A stretch of DNA of 51,067 bases from Oxalobacteraceae bacterium. Its GTDB lineage: Bacteria > Pseudomonadota > Gammaproteobacteria > Burkholderiales > Burkholderiaceae_D. Shown here in pieces: positions 34,462 through 43,777 of this stretch. Both the position numbers and the translations under genes were made by a program. The stretch covers positions 1-51,067 of the forward strand of contig JAHFQV010000018.1 in NCBI GenBank assembly GCA_023259175.1, read 5' to 3'. The notes under the pieces were generated by a model, which did no database searches, was not told the DNA's origin, and worked only from the letters and a program-made list of their open reading frames with translations. Position 1 is the stretch's first letter, and each line of letters opens with the position of its first letter.

Positions 34462-34496
34462 CCGAAGCCCACCTCAACAGCACAGGAAACATTCCC

Positions 34497-34862
34497 ATGA
34501 TTCTGGGTCTCAGAAGCAGCATTTATCCGGTCAAAGATTTGAGCGCCGCGAAACAATGGTACTCGCGTGTTTTAGCTTGCCAGCCCTATTTCGACGAAGT
34601 TTTTTATGTCGGCTTTACGGTGGGCGGTTTTGAATTGGGACTAGTTCCCGACGGTCAGCCCGGCACCAGCGGTTCCCAGGCGCTCTGGGGCGTGCAAAAT
34701 GCCGATCAAGCCTTGGCGCATTTGCTCAGCTTGGGGGCGACACTGCTCGAAGCCGTGACCGATGTCGGCGGCGAAATTCGCGTCGCTGCAGTGCAAGACC
34801 CCTTCGGTAATCGGTTTGGCATCATCGAAAATCCGCATTTCGATGCCGCGCAGATGCGATAA
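34497..34862 (+). CDS. VOC-superfamily protein (glyoxalase/dioxygenase fold)
   Basis: A 121-residue protein with two beta-alpha-beta-beta-beta halves: SSIYPVKDLSAAKQWYSRVL at the start, and the closing D-P-F-G-N-R-F-G-I-I-E-N typical of the superfamily. AGGAAA precedes the ATG at good distance. The first metal-ligand position, often His in enzymes, is not obvious here (I-Y-P); the C-terminal Glu of I-I-E-N is present. The function is unknown; members include lyases, dioxygenases and antibiotic-binding proteins. Confidence 0.85.
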   Translation: MILGLRSSIYPVKDLSAAKQWYSRVLACQPYFDEVFYVGFTVGGFELGLVPDGQPGTSGSQALWGVQNADQALAHLLSLGATLLEAVTDVGGEIRVAAVQDPFGNRFGIIENPHFDAAQMR

Positions 34863-34955
34863 CGCCAAAGTCAAGCATGCACAAATGCGAAAATTTATAC
34901 ATGCCCGGAAAGACCCAAACGCTTGATTTTGATCATAAAATTTCAACGATCAGCC

Positions 34956-37568
34956 TCAATCCTCATTTGTTTCAACACGCGCTTTGTCAAACGCTTTGCC
35001 GAAAAAAAGCGCATTGTCTAATACGCGCCGACTGCCCACCCAGCCACTTCTAAATCCGAGTGCCGCACTCGACAATATTACGCTACCCTGACCAATGCGC
35101 TCAGCAGTCAATGCTGCACTACCCGCAATACGTTTGGCATTTTCAGATGAGGCGTAACCACTTAACACAGGCGAACTACTAAACGCGGCTACCGTCGCGT
35201 AAGGGTCGCCCTCTAAACGATAAACTTCACTATGGGTACGAAATACTGGCAATTGATCACGAGGGAAACCAGCGGCCAAAGGATGACTACGATCAAGTTC
35301 GGTTTCGAAAATAACGCCAGCAATCAAGTCTTTCGCGGCGTTTGTGTCTTGATCTTTATAGGCTAATCTTACTTCCTTGGTTTTTTTCTCGTCTACTTTT
35401 TTATCCTCAGCATCGGTTTTCTTATTTGCCGCTTCATTTTTCACCCACTTGGTATGCAAATAGCTTTGCGTGCTCGCCCAACGCATCGCCCCTTCAATGC
35501 CGATCACCACACCACCTTGTTTGACAAAGCGTTCAATATTTTTATTCGCCTCGTCCGACAAACGATAGCTGCCATCAGCCATCACGAGATGGGTATAACG
35601 CTCTAAATTGCTATTGGCTAAACGGTCTAGATGCAGCTGTGTCGTGGGTAACTGCAAGCGGGTATCTAACCAATGCCACAATTCGCCCACCGAAGTTGAG
35701 TCTAAACCCGTCCCGACTAACAAAGCGACACGCGGCGCTTCGACATTTTTGAGACTAGCGCTGCCCAAATCAATACCGCTACCGCCCGCCGCCGAGCTGA
35801 TGCTCAAGATTTCCACGCCGGCTTTTGAACTCGCTTGTTCTAGCATTTCGGCGAGCGCACTTGGGCTCAAGCTTTGCATCGCCACCGGAATAATAATGCT
35901 ACCAATCGCCAAGTCTTGACTACCTGCGCTCGTTTGCACGCGCATGGCTTTGGTCGCTACACGTAAGCGCAAGCCGGCACGGGTCAAGCTGGCCAATAAA
36001 GGCGCTGCCGCGTCACTCTCCCAAGCAAAAGCATAGGCCACATTCGACGCGGAGAAATTGCGCTTTAGAGGCTCATCGGCATAAGGCTCACCGATCACAT
36101 CTTGTGGCGTTTTCACACTGGCCAAATCATAGGCCTTGGTCAAGCTCCATGCTGAAACATCGTAAAAACTATTGTCTTTAAATTGAGTTCTCAGCTCCGT
36201 CATCGCTTCGAGCAAACGCGACTGTCTTTGCAACAAAGGTACTGCAATCGCATTGCGTGCATCGTAGGTTTGCCCTTGCGCTTTCAAACTCCCCTTCATT
36301 CTATGCACCGCTATCCCGTGCGACTGCAATAGATGCGCAAAATCCTGTAAGCGCGCGGGATTGCCATCGGCTGCGAATAACATGGCACGATTAGGATCCG
36401 CTTGTGCCATCTTTTGAGCGTCGACAAAGAACTGCGTTTGATAAGCCATGATTTGTTCACGCATCGCATCGGCTGCCGCCAAGGTGCTCAGCGAGGTGCT
36501 AATGTGATTCGCAATGGCGTGAGCAAAACTCAAATCGCCATTGCGCGACTCCTGCACATGCCCACGCGCACTGGCCTGCTCGAACAAAATGCCAATACTG
36601 CCTTGCACATCGGGATAGGTCGAGCCTTTGCCATAATAAAAATCGTCAAAAGATTCACGACTAAAATAAAACTCACCGCGCGCGTCAAAAGCCTTAGCGT
36701 GAAATTGCGCAATCGCTTCCGTCAATTGTTGGTTCGTTTGCGGTGTTAAAGGATGGGTGCGTGTTGGCACGCCCGGTTGAAAAAAGTAAGTCGCATCCGT
36801 GCCTTGTTCATGGTAGTCGCCTAGCACATGCGGATGCCAATGTTGAAAAGCCCCGACATGCGCCCGTGATTCAGGATGCTGTAACCACAGCCAGTCACGA
36901 TTAAGGTCAAACCAATAATGATTACCGCGCCCACTCGGCCAAGCTTCGCGATGCTCTTGCGTATTGCTATCGGCAACCAAAGTCTGTCCTCGATACATAT
37001 TGACCCACGACGCAAAACGCGCCAAGCCATCAGGATTCAACATAGGATCAATGATCACCACGGTACGCTCTAACATCGCTGCTACACTTTGATCAGTCGA
37101 ACTCGCCAAATGCCAAGCAACCAGCGGCGCACCGTTCGCACCACTGGCCTCATTGCCGTGCACGCTATAGCCCAGATACACCACTAAAGGCCCGCTATTT
37201 TCGCCCCGCGCACGCGCCGCTTCAATCTCCGCCAAACGTGCCTGATTTTTCGGGCTGGTAATAATCACATTGAGTAAAGGGCGGCGTTCATGGGTATAAC
37301 CAATCACCCGCACCGACACCCGCGCCGACTCCTTGGCAAGTTGCTGGTAATACGAAACCAATTGTTCGGGCCGCACATGCCACTGACCGATTTCAAAGCC
37401 AAAACTTTGCGCTGGCATCGTCAGATTTTCAAGGCGGGTCTGTTTCGGAATCACCTCGTTCGGTATCGGTTCGCCGGCATGCGCAAGTTGTGCTAACAAG
37501 CTTGCAGCAAGGCTCAAACTCAGACCAATTCGCAGGAAAAATTGTTTTTGTTTTTTTAAGAAGGACAT
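34956..37568 (-). CDS. Large secreted M14 zinc carboxypeptidase-like protein
   Basis: An 870-residue exported peptidase. A signal peptide is clear (1-31, ends in A-H-A before GEPIPNE). The M14 domain covers about 50-370: zinc ligands H137 and E140 (VHGNEASG), the NPDGLARF and DLNRDW substrate-side motifs, and a later His in GDYHEQGTDATYFF. The second half has a glutamine-amidotransferase-like or similar alpha/beta module (about 620-860, with GTGLDSTSVGELWHWLD and GGVVIGIEGAM) with a Lys/Asp/Glu-rich low-complexity insert. It probably cleaves peptides in the periplasm or outside. Tandem 11-bp repeats lie 120-150 bases upstream. Confidence 0.9.
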   Translation of the reverse strand: MSFLKKQKQFFLRIGLSLSLAASLLAQLAHAGEPIPNEVIPKQTRLENLTMPAQSFGFEIGQWHVRPEQLVSYYQQLAKESARVSVRVIGYTHERRPLLNVIITSPKNQARLAEIEAARARGENSGPLVVYLGYSVHGNEASGANGAPLVAWHLASSTDQSVAAMLERTVVIIDPMLNPDGLARFASWVNMYRGQTLVADSNTQEHREAWPSGRGNHYWFDLNRDWLWLQHPESRAHVGAFQHWHPHVLGDYHEQGTDATYFFQPGVPTRTHPLTPQTNQQLTEAIAQFHAKAFDARGEFYFSRESFDDFYYGKGSTYPDVQGSIGILFEQASARGHVQESRNGDLSFAHAIANHISTSLSTLAAADAMREQIMAYQTQFFVDAQKMAQADPNRAMLFAADGNPARLQDFAHLLQSHGIAVHRMKGSLKAQGQTYDARNAIAVPLLQRQSRLLEAMTELRTQFKDNSFYDVSAWSLTKAYDLASVKTPQDVIGEPYADEPLKRNFSASNVAYAFAWESDAAAPLLASLTRAGLRLRVATKAMRVQTSAGSQDLAIGSIIIPVAMQSLSPSALAEMLEQASSKAGVEILSISSAAGGSGIDLGSASLKNVEAPRVALLVGTGLDSTSVGELWHWLDTRLQLPTTQLHLDRLANSNLERYTHLVMADGSYRLSDEANKNIERFVKQGGVVIGIEGAMRWASTQSYLHTKWVKNEAANKKTDAEDKKVDEKKTKEVRLAYKDQDTNAAKDLIAGVIFETELDRSHPLAAGFPRDQLPVFRTHSEVYRLEGDPYATVAAFSSSPVLSGYASSENAKRIAGSAALTAERIGQGSVILSSAALGFRSGWVGSRRVLDNALFFGKAFDKARVETNED

Positions 37569-37689
37569 GAGATTCCCAAAGACGTAATGAAGTAGTGGAA
37601 TGATGAAGCAAGACAGATCCGCTATGACCGAATGAATGCAACTAAGTTCAGGATATTGATTGACGAAGTCATTCCATGGTCATTCAACC

Positions 37690-37716
37690 GTCACTAAGCA
37701 GTCACTAAGCAGTCAC
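37690..37716 (-). repeat. 11-bp tandem repeats upstream of the M14 gene
   Basis: On the minus strand GTGACTGCTTA occurs twice in tandem, followed by GTGAC. Each unit contains GTG ACT GCT TAG, and the TAG overlaps the next GTG. This is the same unit length as the repeats at dnaG, but of different sequence, and located 120 bases before the M14 start. Confidence 0.8.
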
Positions 37717-37773
37717 AATCCAAGCATAAAATGAAATCCTCATCCAAAACCTCCCTCCATGGGTGTGGATTTT

Positions 37774-37800
37774 GCCCGCAAGCGATTGTGGGCTTTTTTT
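37774..37800 (+). terminator. Terminator-like hairpin with plus-strand T run
   Basis: GCCCGCA pairs with TGTGGGC (one G-T) around AGCGAT, and seven T follow on the plus strand. It lies just after the PBP1A stop, but PBP1A reads leftwards and on its strand the hairpin is followed by an A-rich/mixed sequence. It would therefore stop rightward transcripts entering PBP1A. Confidence 0.65.
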
Positions 37801-37827
37801 TACCTGCTTTCGGCCGTGTTCCGCCGC

Positions 37828-40092
37828 CTACTGCTCAACTGGGGTGCTCGCTTCGGGGTGGGCTGGCGTTTCGGTCAAGTCGATGCTCTTTACCCCCAAT
37901 TCACCCTCATACTCAACATACATCCATTTACCATCGAGATTGACCAAGTTTTCCGGAGCTGCCCGAGCAAATTCCGGCTTGCCCGCCAAAGCCTTACGCA
38001 TACTGTCTATCCAAATCGGCAGTGCTAAGCTTGCACCAAATTCACGATTCCCCAAACTCTTGGGCTCGTCGTAACCCATCCAAGCGACCGCAACGATGGG
38101 GCCTGCATAACCTGCGAACCAACCATCCATTGCGTCACTGGTCGTGCCGGTTTTACCCGCCAAATCGCTGCGTCCTAAACGCTGCGTAGCTGCCGCGCCA
38201 GTACCCGAGCGCACGACTTCGCGCAACATACTATCGACGACAAAGGCATTGCGCGCATCGATCACCCGCGCTGTTTCATCCGGAAGTGCAGCAACATTTG
38301 CTTGAAACAAGACCGTGCCTTTAGCGTCGCTAACCTGTTTGATCAACCAAGGTTTAATCTGATACCCCCCATTGGCAAAGACAGCATAAGCGGCCGCCAT
38401 TTGCAAAGGTGTCGCCGCACCCGTTCCTAAAGCCAGAGTTAAGTTAAGTGGTTGACGACTTAATTCAAAACCGAAACGCGGTAAATATTCCCGACCATAC
38501 GATGCACCTATGGCGCGTAAAACGCGCACCGCCACCACGTTCTTCGACTGTGCCAGCGCTCGTTGCAATTCGACCGGGCCATCGTAACGACCATCGTCAT
38601 TACGCGGATCCCATTTCAATTCTTCCTCAGTAGTACTCGATAGGGGAACATCGTTAATCAAAGTCGAAGGTGAAATTCCTTTTTCCAAGGCGGCCGAATA
38701 AATGAAAGGCTTGATAGAAGAACCCGGTTGCCGCCAAGCGCTAGTGACATGATTAAATTTTTTACGATTGAAATCAAAACCCCCGACCAAGGCACGATAA
38801 GACCCATCTTGCGCATTGAGTGAAACATAGGCCGCATCGACTTCGGGTGTTTGTGTCACACTCCAACGTCCCTTCACGTCTTGCATCACGCGTATCAAGG
38901 CACCGGGTCGCATCTTCAGATCTCGATTCGCTTTATTTTGCAGTGCAGGCAAGGCCAAGCGCAATCCTTCGCCTGTAATTTCCACCGATTCGCCATTTGC
39001 CAAATCTGCCTTGATTATTTGCGCGGATATTTGCGTAGAAACTTCCGTGACCACCCCTGACATCAAACCTTCGCTGGACGGATATTTTGCTAAAAATTCG
39101 TCTATCGCATCGTCGCGCAAATGCTCTTCAGTCGGCAAATCAAGAAAAGCTTCAGGGCCACGGTAACCGTGTCTTTGATCGTAATTAAACACATTGCGAC
39201 GCAGTGATTCGTAAGCGGCTTCTTGTTCATCCTTGTTGATGGTCGTCACCACCTTGATACCCGTGGTGTAAGCGTCTTCTTTGTATTGGGCGTAGATTTG
39301 TTGACGCACCATTTCTGCGACAAAAGCCGCATGCGATTCAAATTGCGGTACTTTACTCACATGTAATTTTTCTTTTATCGCGATATCAAATTGTGCGGCC
39401 GTAATGACCTCGTGTTTTAACATGCTGCGCAAAACGACAGCTTGTCGATTTTTGGCACGCTCAAAATTAACCGCGGGATTATGCCGCGCGGGATTTTTAG
39501 GAATGCCTGCCAACATCGCCGCCTCCGCAATGCTGAGCTCTTTCAATGACTTATTGAAATAGGTCCGTGCCGCGCTAGAAAAACCATGAGTACGCTGTCC
39601 CAGATAAATTTGATTCATATAGAGCTCAAGAATTTGATCTTTAGTCAAAGCTTGTTCAATACGATGCGCCAAAATCATTTCTCGTAATTTGCGTGACATC
39701 GAACGCTCATGGGTCAGAAAAAAATTACGCGCCACTTGCATGGTGATCGTACCGCCACCCTGTACGTCGCCCGTCGCAGTGGCCACTACGGCGCGCGCCA
39801 TACCGATGTAGTCGATGCCGCCATGCTCATAAAAGCGCGCATCTTCAACCGCCAGCACCGCGCGTTTCATCACCTCCGGTATATCTTTGATGGCGACAAA
39901 ATCACGATGTTCGTCGCCAAATTCACCAATCAAAGTATTGTCTGCCGTGTAGATGCGCAAAGGAATTTTGGGTTGATAATCCGTGACTGCCGTGAGCGGT
40001 GGCAAGCCGGGCATCAAAACAGCAAATACGTAGATCAATAGCGCAGCCAATAGCACGAACAACATGGCAGCTAGCGCGTAAAGATATTTCAT
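37828..40092 (-). CDS. mrcA: Penicillin-binding protein 1A
   Basis: Bifunctional peptidoglycan synthase: GT51 glycosyltransferase polymerises lipid II and the transpeptidase cross-links it. From ATG 40092 it has 754 residues: membrane anchor (about 3-30), GT51 with catalytic Glu in VEDARFYEHGG (E83) and GGGTITMQVARN, the OB-like insert typical of PBP1A (about 340-420), and the transpeptidase with SxxK (PGSSIKPF, about 460), SKN and KTG (GKTGTT, about 646). I prefer 40092 because GAGAG precedes it and the membrane anchor follows at once; the frame could begin 22 codons earlier. It is separate from the pil and aroK genes that often accompany PBP1A. Confidence 0.95.
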   Translation of the reverse strand: MKYLYALAAMLFVLLAALLIYVFAVLMPGLPPLTAVTDYQPKIPLRIYTADNTLIGEFGDEHRDFVAIKDIPEVMKRAVLAVEDARFYEHGGIDYIGMARAVVATATGDVQGGGTITMQVARNFFLTHERSMSRKLREMILAHRIEQALTKDQILELYMNQIYLGQRTHGFSSAARTYFNKSLKELSIAEAAMLAGIPKNPARHNPAVNFERAKNRQAVVLRSMLKHEVITAAQFDIAIKEKLHVSKVPQFESHAAFVAEMVRQQIYAQYKEDAYTTGIKVVTTINKDEQEAAYESLRRNVFNYDQRHGYRGPEAFLDLPTEEHLRDDAIDEFLAKYPSSEGLMSGVVTEVSTQISAQIIKADLANGESVEITGEGLRLALPALQNKANRDLKMRPGALIRVMQDVKGRWSVTQTPEVDAAYVSLNAQDGSYRALVGGFDFNRKKFNHVTSAWRQPGSSIKPFIYSAALEKGISPSTLINDVPLSSTTEEELKWDPRNDDGRYDGPVELQRALAQSKNVVAVRVLRAIGASYGREYLPRFGFELSRQPLNLTLALGTGAATPLQMAAAYAVFANGGYQIKPWLIKQVSDAKGTVLFQANVAALPDETARVIDARNAFVVDSMLREVVRSGTGAAATQRLGRSDLAGKTGTTSDAMDGWFAGYAGPIVAVAWMGYDEPKSLGNREFGASLALPIWIDSMRKALAGKPEFARAAPENLVNLDGKWMYVEYEGELGVKSIDLTETPAHPEASTPVEQ

Positions 40093-40172
40093 GTCTCTCA
40101 ACCCGAAAAATAAAAGTCTATAGTGTAATCTGAGATCGCTAGTGCGCAAGAAAAACAAGCTGAAAGGTATTG

Positions 40173-41945
40173 TTAAGCGAGACTATTCGATTCAAACTGC
40201 GTCGACATACTCTGCAACAAATAAAGTTTTTGATACACGCCACCGGATTTTTCCATCAATTCTAGGTGCGAGCCTTGCTCCGCAATTCGACCATGCTGCA
40301 AAACCACGATCTGATCGGCTTGCCGAATGGTTGACAGGCGGTGTGCAATGGAAACGATGGTCACCTTGCCGCGCAATTCATTCAAGGCTAATTGCACGAT
40401 CTGTTCAGTTTCGCTATCGATATGTGAGGTCGCCTCATCGAGCAATAAAATCTTTACACTAGCTGCCAGCGCTCGTGCAATCGCGATCAATTGCTTTTGG
40501 CCTGTCGACAACTTCGTCCCGCCCTCGCCCAAATAGGTATCGTAGCCATGTTCCATCTGCATAATGAAGTCGTGTGCATGCGCCGCTTTTGCTGCTGCAA
40601 TCAGCGCATCTTCGGATAGCTCACGCCCCATCGCGATATTGTCACGCGCACTGGCTGCCAGCAAAAATGGCTCCTGCGGTACCAAGCCTACACTGGCTCG
40701 AAATTGTGCTTCGCTTAAATCGGCCAGCGCGAGATCATCAATTTTAATCTGTCCCGACTGCGCGGTGTAAAAGCGCAAAAGCAAACTCAACAAACTCGAT
40801 TTACCACTCCCCGTGGCGCCGACTATCGCATAAAAAGCACCGGCCGGTATCTGCAAATTAAAATCCTGTATCACCCACTGCTCTGGCGCATACGCGAATT
40901 GCAATCCTTCAAAATGGAGTTCGCCACGGCTAATTTCATGCGAATTTTCAGGCCGCTCAAGTGCAGCCTCCTGCAGCAAAGTATTGACACGCGCAGCGGC
41001 AATCACTGCTTGCTGAATCTGTCCGAACTGCATCGTAATTTGTATCAAAGGCTCCACCACCCTTGCGATATAACTCACAAAAGCATACAAAATACCGACC
41101 TCAACAGCCGAAGTTTTTCCCTCTCCAAAAACGAAAATCACGATGATCAGCAACAAGACATTGAGTAAATCTAAGGCGGGTCGCAACAAGAAAGCATTGA
41201 CGCGAAGTTCATCGACCCGAGCGGCATAGTGATCTTGATTAATCCGCTCAAATCGAGCACCAAATTTCACCTGTGCATTACAGGCTTGCAAGCTACTCAT
41301 GCCGTAAATACTCTCGGCCACCTGGGCATTAATTTCACTGCGTTTTTGCCGCGCGCGCGCGACGGCGGGTGCGCTCCAACGCTGGTAAAACCATACGATC
41401 AAAATCACCGCTGGCACCAACATTAATACAATCAACATCAAACGCCACTGCAAAACCGCCATCGCCAACAAGGCACCGAGCACCACCAAAGAACTGTCGA
41501 GCATGACGAATAAGACCTGCACATATAAATTCTTAACAGCTTCGGTATCGTTGGTAATACGACTGACTAAGTGTCCCGTCATCGCACGATCAAAAAAGGC
41601 CATAGGCAAACGCAAAACATGGGCAAACACACGCTCTCGCAAACGAAAAACCGAGCGCATGGCCACCCCCGCTAAACGCGTCAACTGCAAATAACGTAAG
41701 ACGGTAGCGCACCAACCTGTCACTAAAAATCCTAGCAACAGAAAAACCATCATGGCCATTTCGAGTCGATGTGGCAGCAGATAATGATCGATCAAGGCCT
41801 TACCTAAAATTGGACCTATCGCCTCTAGACAAGAGGCAATCAACAAGTAGATCAAGCCCCAGATTAAATGCTTCTTTTCCGGTGCAGCCGCGTGTAACAG
41901 CAATTGCATCGCGAGCTTACGCTCAGATTCTTTTTGCTTATGCAC
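40173..41945 (-). CDS. mdlB: ABC exporter half-transporter MdlB
   Basis: Type I exporter subunit, six membrane helices then an ATPase domain; pairs with MdlA. Walker A GATGSGKSS, Walker B ILLLDEATSHID with the catalytic Glu, H-loop SIAHRLS. Its signature is LSTGQKQ instead of LSGGQ. Start: GTG 41945 overlaps the end of mdlA by 8 bases and has GGAGG ten bases upstream; ATG 41909 is the alternative. Substrate is unknown; E. coli MdlAB is annotated as multidrug-like. Translation is probably coupled to mdlA. Confidence 0.93.
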   Translation of the reverse strand: MHKQKESERKLAMQLLLHAAAPEKKHLIWGLIYLLIASCLEAIGPILGKALIDHYLLPHRLEMAMMVFLLLGFLVTGWCATVLRYLQLTRLAGVAMRSVFRLRERVFAHVLRLPMAFFDRAMTGHLVSRITNDTEAVKNLYVQVLFVMLDSSLVVLGALLAMAVLQWRLMLIVLMLVPAVILIVWFYQRWSAPAVARARQKRSEINAQVAESIYGMSSLQACNAQVKFGARFERINQDHYAARVDELRVNAFLLRPALDLLNVLLLIIVIFVFGEGKTSAVEVGILYAFVSYIARVVEPLIQITMQFGQIQQAVIAAARVNTLLQEAALERPENSHEISRGELHFEGLQFAYAPEQWVIQDFNLQIPAGAFYAIVGATGSGKSSLLSLLLRFYTAQSGQIKIDDLALADLSEAQFRASVGLVPQEPFLLAASARDNIAMGRELSEDALIAAAKAAHAHDFIMQMEHGYDTYLGEGGTKLSTGQKQLIAIARALAASVKILLLDEATSHIDSETEQIVQLALNELRGKVTIVSIAHRLSTIRQADQIVVLQHGRIAEQGSHLELMEKSGGVYQKLYLLQSMSTQFESNSLA

Positions 41946-43689
41946 ACTCAAGGCTGGCCTCCAACTGCTGATATTGCCATTGCCGCAGATACCAAGCGCC
42001 ATTTGCCAGTAAATCTTCGTGTCGTCCTTGTTCCACGATACAGCCGTCACGCAAAACAATGATGTGATCGGCTTGCGCAACCGCACTCAAACGATGGCTG
42101 ACAATCACGGTCGAAAAACAATCGCGCTGGCCACGTAGGTTTTGCAGATGCGACAAAATACGTGATTCGGTATCCGCATCGACTGCCGACAAAGCATCGT
42201 CTAACAAAAGTAAAGCGCGCTCACAAAGCAAAGCACGCGCAATCGCCAATCGCTGTTTTTGGCCACCCGACAAAGTCACGCCACGCTCGCCCACTGGCGT
42301 ATCGTAGCCTTCTGGAAAACGCATAATATCCTCATGGATTGCCGCTAATTGCGCCACTTCCTGTATCTGTTCGCGACTGGCCTCGGGGTAGGCCAAGGCA
42401 ATATTGGCCGCAATCGACGCGGAAAATAAAAAGGCTTCTTGCGGCACCCAATTCATCGCAGAACGTAAATCACTCAAACGATAATCGGCGATCGCAACAC
42501 CGCCCCAATGCACGCCCCCTTGTTGGGCTTCAAATTGCCGCAGCAAGAGTCGGATCAAACTTGATTTTCCTGCGCCGGTGGGTCCAACAATGCCAATGGT
42601 CTGACCGGGTGTGATCACCAAATTAATGCCTTGCAATGCCATTTTTTGTTGATTGGGATAAGCGAAACTCAGATTTTCAAATACCAGCGCGCCCTTAGGC
42701 GCGACGGGATGAGCGCCCAAATCCTGTATTGCAAGCGCCTGATCGAGCACAGGATGCAAACGCTCCCATGCTGCTTTACCGCGCTCGAGTAAAGAAAACA
42801 CCCAACCAGCGGCAAACATCGGCCAAATAAGCTGCCCTAAATACATGGTAAATGCCGTAAGCACACCGATCGAAATTTCATGCTGCCAAACCAAATAAGC
42901 GCCGACGCAGAGGCTCAATGCGCCCGCTGTGGTCAAACTCAAACCAACCGCGGGTTCATACGCCGCTTCCCAACGCTGCGCTTGCAGACTGGTGTCAGCG
43001 GCGACCTGCGCGAGTTGCGCAAACGTTTGAGCGTGTTTTTGCTCCAAACCCAAACCGCGCAAAGTACGCACACCCGCAATGCTTTCTTGCACATGATCAT
43101 TCAAATCGCTAAAGCTATCCAAGGCCATTTTCGAGGCATCGTGAATCCGTTGCGTAATCCGCATAAACGCCCAAGCCATCAAAGGAAAAGGTAGCAAGGC
43201 CGCCACAGCGAGCCGCCAATCGACGACGAACAGCATGGTCGCTATCACCAAAATAAACGTCGTTGCGCCGTCGAATCCAGCCAAAGCTGCTTCACCCGCA
43301 GCCAATTCAATCGCGTCGGCATCATTGGTACCCAAGGCCATCAAATCGCCGGTGCGCTGGGCTTGAAAAAACGCGGGACTTTGTACGCTCAAGCGCTGAT
43401 ACAAACGCAAACGCAATAGCGCACCCAAACGATAGGAAGCTGAAAATAGCTGCATGCGCCAACCCACCCGCAACACATAGATGGCCATACCCATGAGCGC
43501 TAAGCTGAGCAATTCCTTCGCCAAGGCATCACCGCGCATATGTTGCATGACAATCGCATCAACGGTTTGTCCAATTTTGCGCGGAATCAAAACGGTCAGC
43601 AAAGCCACGAAAAACAACATCAGCGCCGCCGAAAAATAGGCGCGCCAATGTTGACGTATGAATTGACCCAAAAAACGATACAGACTCAT
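41938..43689 (-). CDS. mdlA: ABC exporter half-transporter MdlA
   Basis: 583 residues: membrane domain (about 1-300; RTGDLMALGTNDADAIELAA coupling region), then the ATPase with Walker A GPTGAGKSS, full signature LSGGQKQRLAIARAL, Walker B LLLLDDALSAVD and H-loop SHRLSA. In Walker B the catalytic Glu is Asp, as in the degenerate subunit of heterodimeric exporters. The C-terminal W-Q-Y-Q-Q-L-E-A is also MdlA-like. The start ATG 43689 is the last of four ATGs in a 14-bp tandem repeat. Upstream partner of mdlB, with which it overlaps. Confidence 0.95.
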   Translation of the reverse strand: MSLYRFLGQFIRQHWRAYFSAALMLFFVALLTVLIPRKIGQTVDAIVMQHMRGDALAKELLSLALMGMAIYVLRVGWRMQLFSASYRLGALLRLRLYQRLSVQSPAFFQAQRTGDLMALGTNDADAIELAAGEAALAGFDGATTFILVIATMLFVVDWRLAVAALLPFPLMAWAFMRITQRIHDASKMALDSFSDLNDHVQESIAGVRTLRGLGLEQKHAQTFAQLAQVAADTSLQAQRWEAAYEPAVGLSLTTAGALSLCVGAYLVWQHEISIGVLTAFTMYLGQLIWPMFAAGWVFSLLERGKAAWERLHPVLDQALAIQDLGAHPVAPKGALVFENLSFAYPNQQKMALQGINLVITPGQTIGIVGPTGAGKSSLIRLLLRQFEAQQGGVHWGGVAIADYRLSDLRSAMNWVPQEAFLFSASIAANIALAYPEASREQIQEVAQLAAIHEDIMRFPEGYDTPVGERGVTLSGGQKQRLAIARALLCERALLLLDDALSAVDADTESRILSHLQNLRGQRDCFSTVIVSHRLSAVAQADHIIVLRDGCIVEQGRHEDLLANGAWYLRQWQYQQLEASLECA

Positions 43690-43731
43690 TGATGGTGACT
43701 CATTGATGGTGACTCATTGATGCAGACTCAT
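43687..43731 (-). repeat. 14-bp tandem repeat giving mini-ORFs before mdlA
   Basis: Four copies of the mdlA start stand in tandem: ATGs at 43731, 43717, 43703 and 43689 (the gene). Units are ATGAGTCTGCATCA, then twice ATGAGTCACCATCA. Each of the first three ATGs opens a five-codon frame (MSLHQ, MSHHQ, MSHHQ) whose TGA overlaps the next ATG as ATGA. Confidence 0.9.
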
Positions 43732-43777
43732 TGAAACAATCTTATTGAAACAGGCTCATGCAAAATCCTCAGCGAAA

